The notes beneath the pieces were generated by a model. It was not told the origin of the DNA. It did not search any database and was given only the letters and a program-made list of their open reading frames with translations. 64,000 nt of DNA from Paenibacillus camelliae (GTDB lineage: Bacteria > Bacillota > Bacilli > Paenibacillales > Paenibacillaceae), in contig NZ_JAMBNY010000017.1 in NCBI RefSeq assembly GCF_023715345.1, forward strand, positions 1 to 64,000, given 5' to 3'. The position numbers were made by a program, and so were the translations under genes. Each line of letters starts with the position of its first letter. Within the stretch, counting starts at the first letter, position 1. Below are positions 54,994-62,812 of this stretch, piece after piece.

Positions 54994-57258
54994 TTGTCTA
55001 TCCGAATTAAATTATCATTAGCTATCTCTCTCATCGTTACGGCAGTACTTATTCTCAATGTTGTATTCTCGCAAATTAATGCGGTTCGTGTACAGAATGA
55101 AAACATTGAACAGCAGGTTACCAATATTGCCAAACAGCTCGCTGTTTCTATAGAGCTTATTGAAACTACGAATCGCAGCATCGAAAATGAGCTCGCTCAT
55201 CGCCTTAAAGCGGCAGCAATAGCTGTAGAGCAGCTGCTTGATCCAGATATCTCTAACCTTTCGAATGAACTTCTAAAGCAAGTGAGAGATCAAGTAGGAG
55301 TTACAGATATTACATTATGGGTGCTAGAGGATGAAGAGCTTGTTACTGTATTATCCTCTAATCCAGATGAAATTAATTTAAGATCAAAAACATGGGACTA
55401 TTGGGATATAGCATTGAAGGATGTCATGCACTTACGTCCTGTCTCTGTTGATCAAGGACAGCACTCTACAAATTTCTATTCAGGTCCAGTTAACTTTGCA
55501 GTTTCAGATCCTACTAAGGTAAACAAATGGGGATATTATTACTCAGGCAAAACAAACTACATGATTAATACGATGATCAACACGGATCTTTCCTTCTCAA
55601 ATGGCTATATTAACGGAAAAGAAACGATTGTGAAGGAGCTTATTAAAGAGAATGAAAACCTGTTAGAAATTACTGCATTCGATCCGGAGTTCTTTGGCAA
55701 AGAGAAAATCATTAAGCTCAAGCAAGGGCAGCCTATTTACAATCTTGATGTGCGTGATGTGATGTTCGGCTCCTACAACTACAGCAATGTTGAAAAAGAT
55801 TTGAAGCTGGTCAATCAGGCCGTGTCCACCAATCAGTTTCAATCTTCAACATTTGAACATAACGATCAGCAGCTTGTTCGCACCTTCATTCCAATTACAG
55901 GTAGCAAACCATATATTATAAGCTTAGTCCTCGATAAAGAGTCGATGCTATCTAGTACGACGAAGCAGCTGCTTGACCATACGATGATCAGCATCGTGCT
56001 GCTGCTTATTACGATCGTAGGGAGCTATCTAATAGCAGAGCTGCTTACTGCACCGTTGACTAAAATTATGGTTAAGGTTAACGCGATCTCGATGAATCAA
56101 TTCAATACGCCGTTAGAGCACAGAAGTAAGGATGAGCTCGGCTTGCTTGCCTCACAGGTTAACACGATGGGCAGCAATCTGTACCATTATACCGAAGAGC
56201 TAAAGAAAACAAACGATGAGCTGATGAGTACAAAACAATACTTGGAATCCTTCTTTAACCATACAAAGGATGCCATTCATATTATGGATCTCAACTTCAA
56301 CATCATTCAGATGAATAGTGCATTTGAAGAAATGTTCGAATACAGCAGCGAAGAGCTTCTCGGTCAGCCATTGTTCCGCCACTCTGAGGAGCAGCAAAAG
56401 TCTTATAATATGCTGCTCATGCAAGTAATGGAAAACAACGGGATCTCTAGCTATGAAACCGTCATGTATACTAAGTCAGGACGCCCTGTAGACGTAAGTA
56501 TTACACTGTCAGGGATTATTGATGAGTACGGCGATACCGTGGCTTTCGCTTCCATTACACGTAATATTACACAGCGCAAGCAAAACGAGGAGCTGCGTCG
56601 CAACAATGAAAAGCTCTCTGCAATCGGTCAAACGGCTGCCAGCATCGCACATGAAATTCGTAATCCGTTAACGACCGTTCAAGGATTTTTGTCGCTCAAC
56701 AAAACGAAGGGGAATCTACCTGAGCAGCATATCGATCTCGTCATGCAGGAAATTCAACATATGGATTCGATCATTAGCCAGTTTCTAAGCATGTCCAAGC
56801 AGCAGATTGAGCACTGGTCACCTGTGTATATAGAACGATTAATTCGTGATATTGTTACTTTAATGAAGTCCTCTGGTAAGCTGAATAATATAAACTTCAA
56901 GCTAAAGGCAGTAGAGGCATTGCCACCAGTGCACGGCTCGGAGCAACATCTTAAGCAGGTATTCGTTAATCTAATTAAAAACAGTATTGAGGCTATGCCA
57001 GAGGGCGGAGAGCTCCTCATTCATATTGACCTGAGCACTGAGCCCAAGTCCATGACGATTACGATTCGAGACACTGGTATCGGCATCTCAGAGCAAGAGC
57101 TCAGCCATATATTTGACCCATTCTATACGAACAAAGAAGGCGGAACCGGCTTAGGCTTACTTGTTACTCAGCAAATAATTTCTAATCATCATGGCTCACT
57201 CAGCTTCTCGAGCGAGCTTGGAGTAGGCACGGCTGCAACCATTGTATTACCCATCTGA
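54994..57258 (+). CDS. Orphan PAS-domain sensor histidine kinase
   Basis: A 754-residue membrane kinase. TM1 (about 7-26), a large extracellular sensor (27-328) of the Cache type, TM2 (330-350), HAMP (350-403), a PAS domain (about 411-530), then HisKA with phospho-acceptor His553 in IAHEIRNPLTTVQGF, and the ATPase domain with NLIKNSIEAM, DTGIGIS and GGTGLGL. The close match of the H-box region to B. subtilis sporulation kinases makes a Spo0F-phosphorelay partner plausible. The start is TTG with GGAGGG nine bases upstream. No cognate response regulator is adjacent. Confidence 0.92.
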   Translation: MSIRIKLSLAISLIVTAVLILNVVFSQINAVRVQNENIEQQVTNIAKQLAVSIELIETTNRSIENELAHRLKAAAIAVEQLLDPDISNLSNELLKQVRDQVGVTDITLWVLEDEELVTVLSSNPDEINLRSKTWDYWDIALKDVMHLRPVSVDQGQHSTNFYSGPVNFAVSDPTKVNKWGYYYSGKTNYMINTMINTDLSFSNGYINGKETIVKELIKENENLLEITAFDPEFFGKEKIIKLKQGQPIYNLDVRDVMFGSYNYSNVEKDLKLVNQAVSTNQFQSSTFEHNDQQLVRTFIPITGSKPYIISLVLDKESMLSSTTKQLLDHTMISIVLLLITIVGSYLIAELLTAPLTKIMVKVNAISMNQFNTPLEHRSKDELGLLASQVNTMGSNLYHYTEELKKTNDELMSTKQYLESFFNHTKDAIHIMDLNFNIIQMNSAFEEMFEYSSEELLGQPLFRHSEEQQKSYNMLLMQVMENNGISSYETVMYTKSGRPVDVSITLSGIIDEYGDTVAFASITRNITQRKQNEELRRNNEKLSAIGQTAASIAHEIRNPLTTVQGFLSLNKTKGNLPEQHIDLVMQEIQHMDSIISQFLSMSKQQIEHWSPVYIERLIRDIVTLMKSSGKLNNINFKLKAVEALPPVHGSEQHLKQVFVNLIKNSIEAMPEGGELLIHIDLSTEPKSMTITIRDTGIGISEQELSHIFDPFYTNKEGGTGLGLLVTQQIISNHHGSLSFSSELGVGTAATIVLPI

Positions 57259-57396
57259 TGCGTCGGTGCTTATGTCAAATAGTACAAATCAAATAAAAAA
57301 TATACAAGCAGTAATTGACTTCATTAACAAATAGGAGAATAATAAAAGAAAAACTCTAATCATTTTGATCGTGTAATGCACTAGGAGGAATCATAC

Positions 57397-57963
57397 ATGA
57401 GCATTGTAAATCAGTTAATGGAATTCAATAAAGATTTTGTCGAGAATAAAGAGTATGAAAAATATATTACCGACAAATATCCAGAGAAAAAGATCGCCAT
57501 CCTAACTTGTATGGATACTCGCTTGATGGAGCTGCTGCCAAAGGCGCTTAATCTTCGTAATGGTGATGCAAAATTCATTAAGAACGCTGGCGCTGTATTA
57601 ACTCAGCCCTTCGGATCCGCGATGCGCAGTATTCTTGTAGCCGTATATGAGCTTCAAGCAAAAGAGGTCGTTGTTATTGGACATCACGGCTGTGGCATGA
57701 CTAACCTAGATACACAAGGCATGGTACAAAAAATTGTTGAAGAAGGCGGCGTAGATCCGCTCGTTATTGAAACATTGGAGCGTTCCGGCATCCGTATGGA
57801 GAAGTTCCTAAGAGGCTTTACCGCACCGGAGCATGGTGTAATGCATAGCGTTAAGATGATCCGTAATCATCCGCTATTTCCTCAGCATGTGCCTGTGCAC
57901 GGCTTTATTATGGACCCACTAACTGGAGCACTCGATCTGCTCGTTGAAGACTATCGAGAATAA
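57397..57963 (+). CDS. Beta-class carbonic anhydrase (YtiB-like)
   Basis: A 188-residue zinc enzyme that interconverts CO2 and bicarbonate. The beta-class ligands are C38, D40 and R42 (TCMDTRL) and H96/C99 (GHHGCGM). Similar in length and sequence layout to B. subtilis YtiB (NLRNGDAKFIKNAGA, PFGSAMRSILVAVYEL). AGGAGG precedes the ATG by about nine bases. Probably a monocistronic cytoplasmic enzyme; 140 bases downstream of the kinase gene and followed by a terminator. Confidence 0.94.
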   Translation: MSIVNQLMEFNKDFVENKEYEKYITDKYPEKKIAILTCMDTRLMELLPKALNLRNGDAKFIKNAGAVLTQPFGSAMRSILVAVYELQAKEVVVIGHHGCGMTNLDTQGMVQKIVEEGGVDPLVIETLERSGIRMEKFLRGFTAPEHGVMHSVKMIRNHPLFPQHVPVHGFIMDPLTGALDLLVEDYRE

Positions 57964-57970
57964 CGACAAC

Positions 57971-58010
57971 AAGGCATAATCTCAGCTTAGGCGAGAGATT
58001 ATGCCTTTTT
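57971..58010. terminator. Terminator between carbonic anhydrase and the flavoprotein gene
   Basis: AAGGCATAATCTC/GAGATTATGCCTT stem with TTTTT on the plus strand. The stop codon of the convergent flavoprotein gene lies at its edge, so it mainly serves the carbonic anhydrase gene. Confidence 0.85.
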
Positions 58011-58941
58011 AGTAGTTGCTTTGATGTGATTTGAGGATAGCGTCAAGCCGGCTCTGCGCAATGTCTTGATTTATACTTATAGCTGCCCTTACTCCATCAC
58101 CAGCTGCTAGCACAGCTTGTGCAGGGGATATGCTCATCACATCTCCGGCAGCATATACTCCAGCTATACTCGTCCTCCCTTTACCGTCCTGCCATATTCC
58201 TCCGTGATCAGCCAGCCTGCAGCCGAGCTGCTGCACGAGCGATCCAGCATGCTGCCAATAAGTTGATACAAATCCGCCGCTACACGCAATTCGCTTACCA
58301 TTCTGCAGCACAACACCCTTCAGCTTGCCTTCTCTACCGGTAAGTGACTTTATCGGCTCTATATGCAGCACAACACCAAGCTGCTGAAGCAGCTCCCGCT
58401 CCTCACTCGTTATTGATCCTTTTCCATTCGTAAACAGGTGCAGCCTGCTGCTCCATTGCTTCAGCGTTGCACTAAGTGCAAGGCCGTTATTGCTTTCTGT
58501 TATAATAGCAAGCGATTTGCCGCTTAGCTCATAGCCGTCACAGTACGGGCAACTGAACATTGACTTGCCATAAAATCGTTGCAGTCCGCTAACGCCGGGA
58601 AGCGATTCCTTTAAACCGGTTGCCAGCAGTAATCGATCGGCCTTAAACGTCGTTCCGCTTTTCGTGCTTATCGTGAAAGTACCATCGGTTAAGCGTTTAG
58701 CTTGGCTAATCGTTGCTACATAGCGCTTTATATTCGGATATTGGCGAAGCTCTTGATGAGCAAGCCTGCGAAAACGACTAGGAGCGATGCCTTCTCTCGT
58801 AATAAATCCATGCATATGCCCGGTTACTGCATTGCGCGGCTTTTGATTGTCGAATAGCAGCACCTGATGATTAGCTCGAGCTAATACAAGTGCCGCATTC
58901 AAGCCTGCCGGGCCGCCACCAATAATAGCAACGATCATCAT
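58009..58941 (-). CDS. Thioredoxin-reductase-like NAD(P)H/FAD oxidoreductase
   Basis: A 310-residue two-domain flavoprotein: FAD motif IIGGGPAGLNAAL (6-18), redox pair C131/C134 in CPYCDGYE, and the second FAD signature VYAAGDVMS near 262. The CxxC indicates disulfide transfer, but sequence drift suggests a paralogue of TrxB, such as those acting on bacillithiol disulfide, ferredoxin or peroxiredoxin. ATG after GAGGAG is used; the frame opens six codons earlier. A terminator (59002-59042) separates it from the hydrolase upstream, so it has its own promoter. Confidence 0.88.
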   Translation of the reverse strand: MMIVAIIGGGPAGLNAALVLARANHQVLLFDNQKPRNAVTGHMHGFITREGIAPSRFRRLAHQELRQYPNIKRYVATISQAKRLTDGTFTISTKSGTTFKADRLLLATGLKESLPGVSGLQRFYGKSMFSCPYCDGYELSGKSLAIITESNNGLALSATLKQWSSRLHLFTNGKGSITSEERELLQQLGVVLHIEPIKSLTGREGKLKGVVLQNGKRIACSGGFVSTYWQHAGSLVQQLGCRLADHGGIWQDGKGRTSIAGVYAAGDVMSISPAQAVLAAGDGVRAAISINQDIAQSRLDAILKSHQSNY

Positions 58942-59001
58942 CTCACACTCCTCACTCATTTGTATAAATGTATGAGCTATTCGTTTCAGGTATACATATA
59001 C

Positions 59002-59042
59002 AAAAAGAGAGCAGGCCAGTGATCGATCTCACTAGCCTGCTC
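59002..59042 (-). terminator. Terminator of the hydrolase gene
   Basis: GAGCAGGC-AGTGA/TCACT-GCCTGCTC stem with a six-base loop followed by CTCTTTTTG on the minus strand. Confidence 0.85.
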
Positions 59043-59070
59043 CAGTACTCAATTCATACTCGCTTTACCA

Positions 59071-59691
59071 TTATGAATTGGATTTATATGTTTTGTTGTA
59101 CCAGCCTTTTGCCGCCTCAATCTCGCTTCTAGACAGCTGGTGGCCATAGCGCTCCCAGAGCAGCTCTAAACTAGCTCCTGCTCCCTCTAACAGCTCCGCA
59201 AGCTCCTTCGTTTCCTGCGGTGGACAGATCGGATCATTCTCACCAGCAGCGATAAATACTTCCTTACCGCTAAGATCAGGCAATTGTAATCCACGAAGCG
59301 GCACCATCGGATGGTGCAAGATCGCGCCCATTAGTGCATCCTGATAGTGAAACATTAAGCTTGCTGCGATATTAGCACCGTTGGAGTAGCCGATCGCGAC
59401 AACCTTACTGCGGTCAAAGCCATATTGCTGCGCAGCTTGATCGATAAACTTGTTCAGCTCTTCTGTCCGAAGCTTCAAATCCTCAATATCAAATACACCT
59501 TCTGCAAGCCGTCTAAAAAATCTTGGCATGCCATTCTCAAGCACATTTCCTCGCACACTCAATATCGAAGCTTCCGCATCAATATGCTTTGCTATGCCTA
59601 ATAAATCCTGCTCAGTCCCACCCGTTCCATGTAAAAGCAGCAGCACCGGTGCTGTTTTATCCGTACCTTGTTCATATATATGCTTCATCAT
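59071..59691 (-). CDS. Alpha/beta-hydrolase, MhqD/phospholipase-carboxylesterase family
   Basis: A 206-residue single-domain hydrolase with the HGTGGTEQDLL oxyanion region (21-31), nucleophile Ser103 in GYSNGANIA, Asp153 in GENDPICPP and His184 in YGHQL. The B. subtilis homologue MhqD is controlled by the quinone/azo-compound repressor MhqR. Here the gene is directly downstream of an MhqR-like repressor gene and has a copy of the same operator palindrome in its upstream region. Two ATG codons occur in a row; GGAGG lies three and six bases before them, and the second (59688) is an equally good start. Presumed role: quinone or electrophile defence. Confidence 0.87.
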   Translation of the reverse strand: MMKHIYEQGTDKTAPVLLLLHGTGGTEQDLLGIAKHIDAEASILSVRGNVLENGMPRFFRRLAEGVFDIEDLKLRTEELNKFIDQAAQQYGFDRSKVVAIGYSNGANIAASLMFHYQDALMGAILHHPMVPLRGLQLPDLSGKEVFIAAGENDPICPPQETKELAELLEGAGASLELLWERYGHQLSRSEIEAAKGWYNKTYKSNS

Positions 59692-59751
59692 TATCCTCCT
59701 TTGCAGCAGGCAGCTCTACTACTGCACTGTTGACGTTCTATTCCATATGAT

Positions 59752-59767
59752 ATCTTCAAATTAAGAT
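59752..59767. promoter_or_regulatory. MarR-type operator upstream of the hydrolase
   Basis: ATCTTCAAATTAAGAT, a near-perfect 16-base palindrome (one mismatched pair), closely similar to the site upstream of the MarR gene (60291-60306). It lies 60 bases before the hydrolase start. Confidence 0.65.
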
Positions 59768-59790
59768 TTATATTCGAAAGAAGATCACCG

Positions 59791-60267
59791 CTAGCACGGT
59801 GATCCGCCCTCTTTAAAGGTTCTCTCCGCATAAATTCCCAATTTTTTAAGCAAAGCTGTCGCTTCCTGCTGCTCCTGCTGTGTAAGCCCCTCTACCGCAG
59901 CTTCAATGACGCTCGCATGCTGTGGGAACACCTCTTCTATAAATGCAGATCCAGCACTTGTTACTTCAGCGTAAATAAGTCGTCTGTCCTCTGTGGAAAC
60001 TCGGCGCTTAGCGAGCCCTTTTTTCTCCAGCTTATCAACGACATACGTTATATTACCGCTGCTCATTAGCACCTTACTGCCGATTTGCTGCAGAGGCTGA
60101 GGGCCTTTATGATATAAAAGCTCCAGTACACCGAATTCCGTACGATTCAAGCCATGCTTACGAATATCTCTGTCGCCATGAGCAGACACCCATTGACTAG
60201 CGCGCGATAACGCAATATATAACTCCAGCGCTGCTTCCGACTGTTTGTAACGATTCGTTACACTCAT
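59791..60267 (-). CDS. MarR-family regulator (MhqR-like)
   Basis: A 158-residue winged-helix repressor. Recognition helix SSGNITYVVDKLEKKGLAKR at about 68-87 with the wing VSTEDRRLIYAEVTSAG follows. The opening NRYKQSEAALELYIALSRAS and general length resemble B. subtilis MhqR, which is derepressed by quinones. The start used has AAAGGA nine bases upstream; the frame opens three codons earlier. Two matching palindromes, one just upstream of this gene and one ahead of the hydrolase, fit autoregulation and co-regulation. The stop codon lies inside the GATCACCG/CGGTGATC hairpin (59783-59804). Confidence 0.9.
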   Translation of the reverse strand: MSVTNRYKQSEAALELYIALSRASQWVSAHGDRDIRKHGLNRTEFGVLELLYHKGPQPLQQIGSKVLMSSGNITYVVDKLEKKGLAKRRVSTEDRRLIYAEVTSAGSAFIEEVFPQHASVIEAAVEGLTQQEQQEATALLKKLGIYAERTFKEGGSPC

Positions 60268-60290
60268 GATAAGCATTCCTTTCTAAAAAC

Positions 60291-60306
60291 ATCTTAAATT
60301 TAAGAT
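60291..60306. promoter_or_regulatory. MarR-type operator upstream of the MhqR-like gene
   Basis: ATCTTAAATTTAAGAT, perfect 16-base palindrome 24 bases before the start codon. It is spaced to overlap the gene's promoter or start site. Confidence 0.72.
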
Positions 60307-60342
60307 AACAGAACATTCGACAACTGTCAACGTTATCTTTAC

Positions 60343-60371
60343 TTGACTTGATTTATGATTATCGGTATTCT
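60343..60371 (+). promoter_or_regulatory. Promoter of the trpS T-box leader
   Basis: TTGACT, exactly 17 bases, TATTCT on the plus strand; expected start near 60378, about 25 bases before the first conserved stem I elements. Confidence 0.75.
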
Positions 60372-60377
60372 GAACAT

Positions 60378-60668
60378 AATCCTAATATATGAAAGCTATG
60401 AATAGAAAAAGTAATTGCGATACGCATGTTTAAGCGAGTCGATGGCTGGTGAAAAGATCGACACATGCCGCGTAATGAATGGGTCTATTCGCTGCAACCT
60501 GAACGACACGACTCCTTGTCGTGCTAGTAGGCATTGCCGGCGCTCACCGTTACCGAGCTGATTTTGGCAGAGCTTCTGTCAAAATACAAGTGCGACTAAG
60601 GTCGAATTTGGGTGGTACCGCGGAGATCAAGCTTCGTCCCTTCTTTTAGGGATGGAGCTTTTTTTATT
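60378..60668 (+). ncRNA. T-box riboswitch, tryptophan
   Basis: Leader RNA that reads uncharged tRNA-Trp to control trpS. The T-box core GGGTGGTACCGCGG is at 60610-60623, followed by the terminator AAGCT..TCCCT/AGGGA..AGCTT and T7 (60629-60668). Stem I has the GATGGCTGGTGAAAAGATCG apical element (60441-60460), and the specifier is TGG (60480-60482, context GAATGGGTC), the tryptophan codon. High tRNA-Trp uncharged state is expected to switch terminator to antiterminator. The TGG identity agrees with the downstream gene. Confidence 0.95.
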
Positions 60669-60700
60669 TACTTTAACAATCTATAAAGAGGTGGATCATC

Positions 60701-61684
60701 ATGAAACGTATGTTGTCTGGTATTAAACCAAGTGGTGTGCTCAATATTGGCGGCTATTCTGGGGCATTAAGTCAATTTGTTCGCAATCAGGAGGAATACG
60801 AGTGCTTCTTCTTCATTCCTGACCTGCATGCTATTACTGTCTATCAGGACCCTAAGGAATTGAACGAGCGCTCTCGTGAGCTGGCTGCGCTATACATTGC
60901 AGCAGGTATCGATCCTAAGCGTTCCGCTGTATTCCTACAATCCTCCGTGTCTGCTCATGCAGAAATGGGCTGGTTGATGGAAACACAGGCTCACTTTGGT
61001 GAGCTTAGCCGAATGACACAATTTAAAGATAAGTCTGATGGCAAGGAAACCGTTAGCTCCGCCCTCTTCACTTATCCTGCTTTAATGGCTGCAGATATTT
61101 TATTGTATCAAGCTACACATGTCCCTGTCGGTGATGATCAGAAGCAGCATGTAGAGCTTACACGCGATCTAGCTAGTCGATTCAACAATCGCTACGGAGA
61201 AACCTTTATCATTCCTGAGCCGATTATTCAGGATACAGGTGCACGTATTATGGGGCTGGATGATCCATCGAAAAAAATGAGCAAATCCAATCCTAACGCA
61301 AGCAGCTACATTCTGATGACAGATGAGCCAGCGGTTATCCGCAAAAAGTTCTCACGTGCCGTTACCGACTCCGAAATGTCCGTACGCTACGACTGGGATA
61401 CGAAGCCAGCCGTGAGTAACCTTATCGAAATCTACAGCGTATTTTCAGGCCTATCGATTCCAGAGGTGGAGAAACACTTTGAAGGGCAAGGCTACGGCAA
61501 CTTCAAAAAGGAGATTGCTGAGGTTGTTGTTGCTAAGCTAGAGCCAATTCAACAGCATTTTAAAGAAATCGTTCACTCCGCAGAGCTTGACGCTATTCTT
61601 AAAGATGGTGCAGAACGTGCAGCAGCTATCGCTAATGAGACACTGCTGAAGGCGAAACGCAACCTAGGCTTTCTTATCGTGTAG
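60701..61684 (+). CDS. trpS: Tryptophanyl-tRNA synthetase
   Basis: Class I synthetase for tRNA-Trp, 327 residues. Signature regions are the N-terminal SGIKPSGVLNIGGYSGAL (6-23), PDLHAITV, VPVGDDQKQH and the KMSKSNPNAS loop (about 196-205). The HIGH-equivalent NIGGYSGA has Gly at the position that is normally Asn or His (LGNY or IGHY), the only obvious deviation. GAGGTGG precedes the ATG. Under control of the Trp T-box. No second trpS is visible in the window. Confidence 0.95.
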   Translation: MKRMLSGIKPSGVLNIGGYSGALSQFVRNQEEYECFFFIPDLHAITVYQDPKELNERSRELAALYIAAGIDPKRSAVFLQSSVSAHAEMGWLMETQAHFGELSRMTQFKDKSDGKETVSSALFTYPALMAADILLYQATHVPVGDDQKQHVELTRDLASRFNNRYGETFIIPEPIIQDTGARIMGLDDPSKKMSKSNPNASSYILMTDEPAVIRKKFSRAVTDSEMSVRYDWDTKPAVSNLIEIYSVFSGLSIPEVEKHFEGQGYGNFKKEIAEVVVAKLEPIQQHFKEIVHSAELDAILKDGAERAAAIANETLLKAKRNLGFLIV

Positions 61685-61710
61685 TTCCTTTACCTTTCAT
61701 TAGATAATAA

Positions 61711-61763
61711 AGAAGGGCAAGCAGATGGAGGATATGACATACTCCACTTGCTTGCCCTTTACT
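61711..61763. terminator. Terminator of trpS
   Basis: AAGGGCAAGC-G / C-GCTTGCCCTT stem with an inner TGGAG/CTCCA stem, followed by TACT on the plus strand; it lies between trpS and the convergent kinase gene. Confidence 0.8.
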
Positions 61764-61846
61764 ATTCAGCTTATTCATCCATTGTTGTCATTTACGACGA
61801 TCCACTTCGCTCTAGCAGCTCTGATGAGCACCCACTTCAGCATAGT

Positions 61847-62770
61847 CTAAACATGCGAGCGATGATTCAACGAGCAAGCCATAAGCACCGCGCCGTATGC
61901 CGCATCCTTTATTGGCATAATCAGCTTCACTTGGGGGTAGGTGCTAGCGAGCTTCCGCTCTAACGCACTATGCACAAATGGCGATTTTTGCAGCACGCTG
62001 CCTGAGATTGCAATCGGGCTACGTTGCAGCTTGAGCCTCTCAATGACCGGAACAATGAGCTCATACAGACTCTCTGCTGTGGACTTCGCAAGCTTCAGTG
62101 CCTGCGCATCTCCTAGCTCACACGCCTTCGTCATAATCGGTGCTAGCGCTGCAATGTCCTTCTTCGTTGTGTGCTTGCCATATACGAAGCCGATAATGTC
62201 TTGAACGGTACGCAAACCGAGCTGCTCATACACCATTGCAGGTATGATGGAATCCTTTAATCTGCCATCCTCCGCTTGAACAAGCAACGATAACAATTGA
62301 CGTCCAATACTGTAGCCGCTGCCTTCATCATCGATTAAATGGCCAAAGCCACCTGTACGATGCTTTTCTCCATATCCGTTCACACCGAAGCAGATCGAGC
62401 CCGTCCCCGCGATAAGTATAATACCCTCCATCGCATTTTGCGCGCCATAGAGCGCGATCTCTTGATCACCCGTAATATATACAGGACCTTCATAGCCTTG
62501 AGCTCTAACATTTTGCTCTAGCTTAATGCTAACCTGCGGATTGCTAATGCCGGCAGCGCCGATAACGATTTGGCTTACTTGATCAAGTGAACCGCAGCTT
62601 TCTTTAATCGACTCGAACATTTGCGCAAATGAAGCCGCAATTGTCTCTTCATCCCCGCCGTTATAGTTGATCGCCCCTACATGAAATTGCTTCAGAAGCT
62701 CACCTTGTTCATTAGCGACATCTACTGCTGTTTTTGTTCCTCCGCCATCAATGCCAACGACATATGTCAT
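61847..62770 (-). CDS. BadF/BadG-type amino-sugar kinase (MurK/NagK-like)
   Basis: A 307-residue actin-fold kinase. The phosphate-1 motif DGGGTKTAVDVANEQGE starts at residue 8, with phosphate-2 at about 118-125 (LIAGTGSICFG) and an adenosine motif (ISGSVLQKS) near 255. Members of this family phosphorylate N-acetylglucosamine and, in Clostridium acetobutylicum MurK, also N-acetylmuramic acid released from cell wall. The upstream gene encodes the glucosaminidase that would produce these sugars, so muropeptide recycling is likely. Forty-three bases separate the pair. Confidence 0.88.
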   Translation of the reverse strand: MTYVVGIDGGGTKTAVDVANEQGELLKQFHVGAINYNGGDEETIAASFAQMFESIKESCGSLDQVSQIVIGAAGISNPQVSIKLEQNVRAQGYEGPVYITGDQEIALYGAQNAMEGIILIAGTGSICFGVNGYGEKHRTGGFGHLIDDEGSGYSIGRQLLSLLVQAEDGRLKDSIIPAMVYEQLGLRTVQDIIGFVYGKHTTKKDIAALAPIMTKACELGDAQALKLAKSTAESLYELIVPVIERLKLQRSPIAISGSVLQKSPFVHSALERKLASTYPQVKLIMPIKDAAYGAVLMACSLNHRSHV

Positions 62771-62812
62771 AATTAAATATCCCCCCTTTGCAGCTCTACT
62801 GTTACCCGAATA

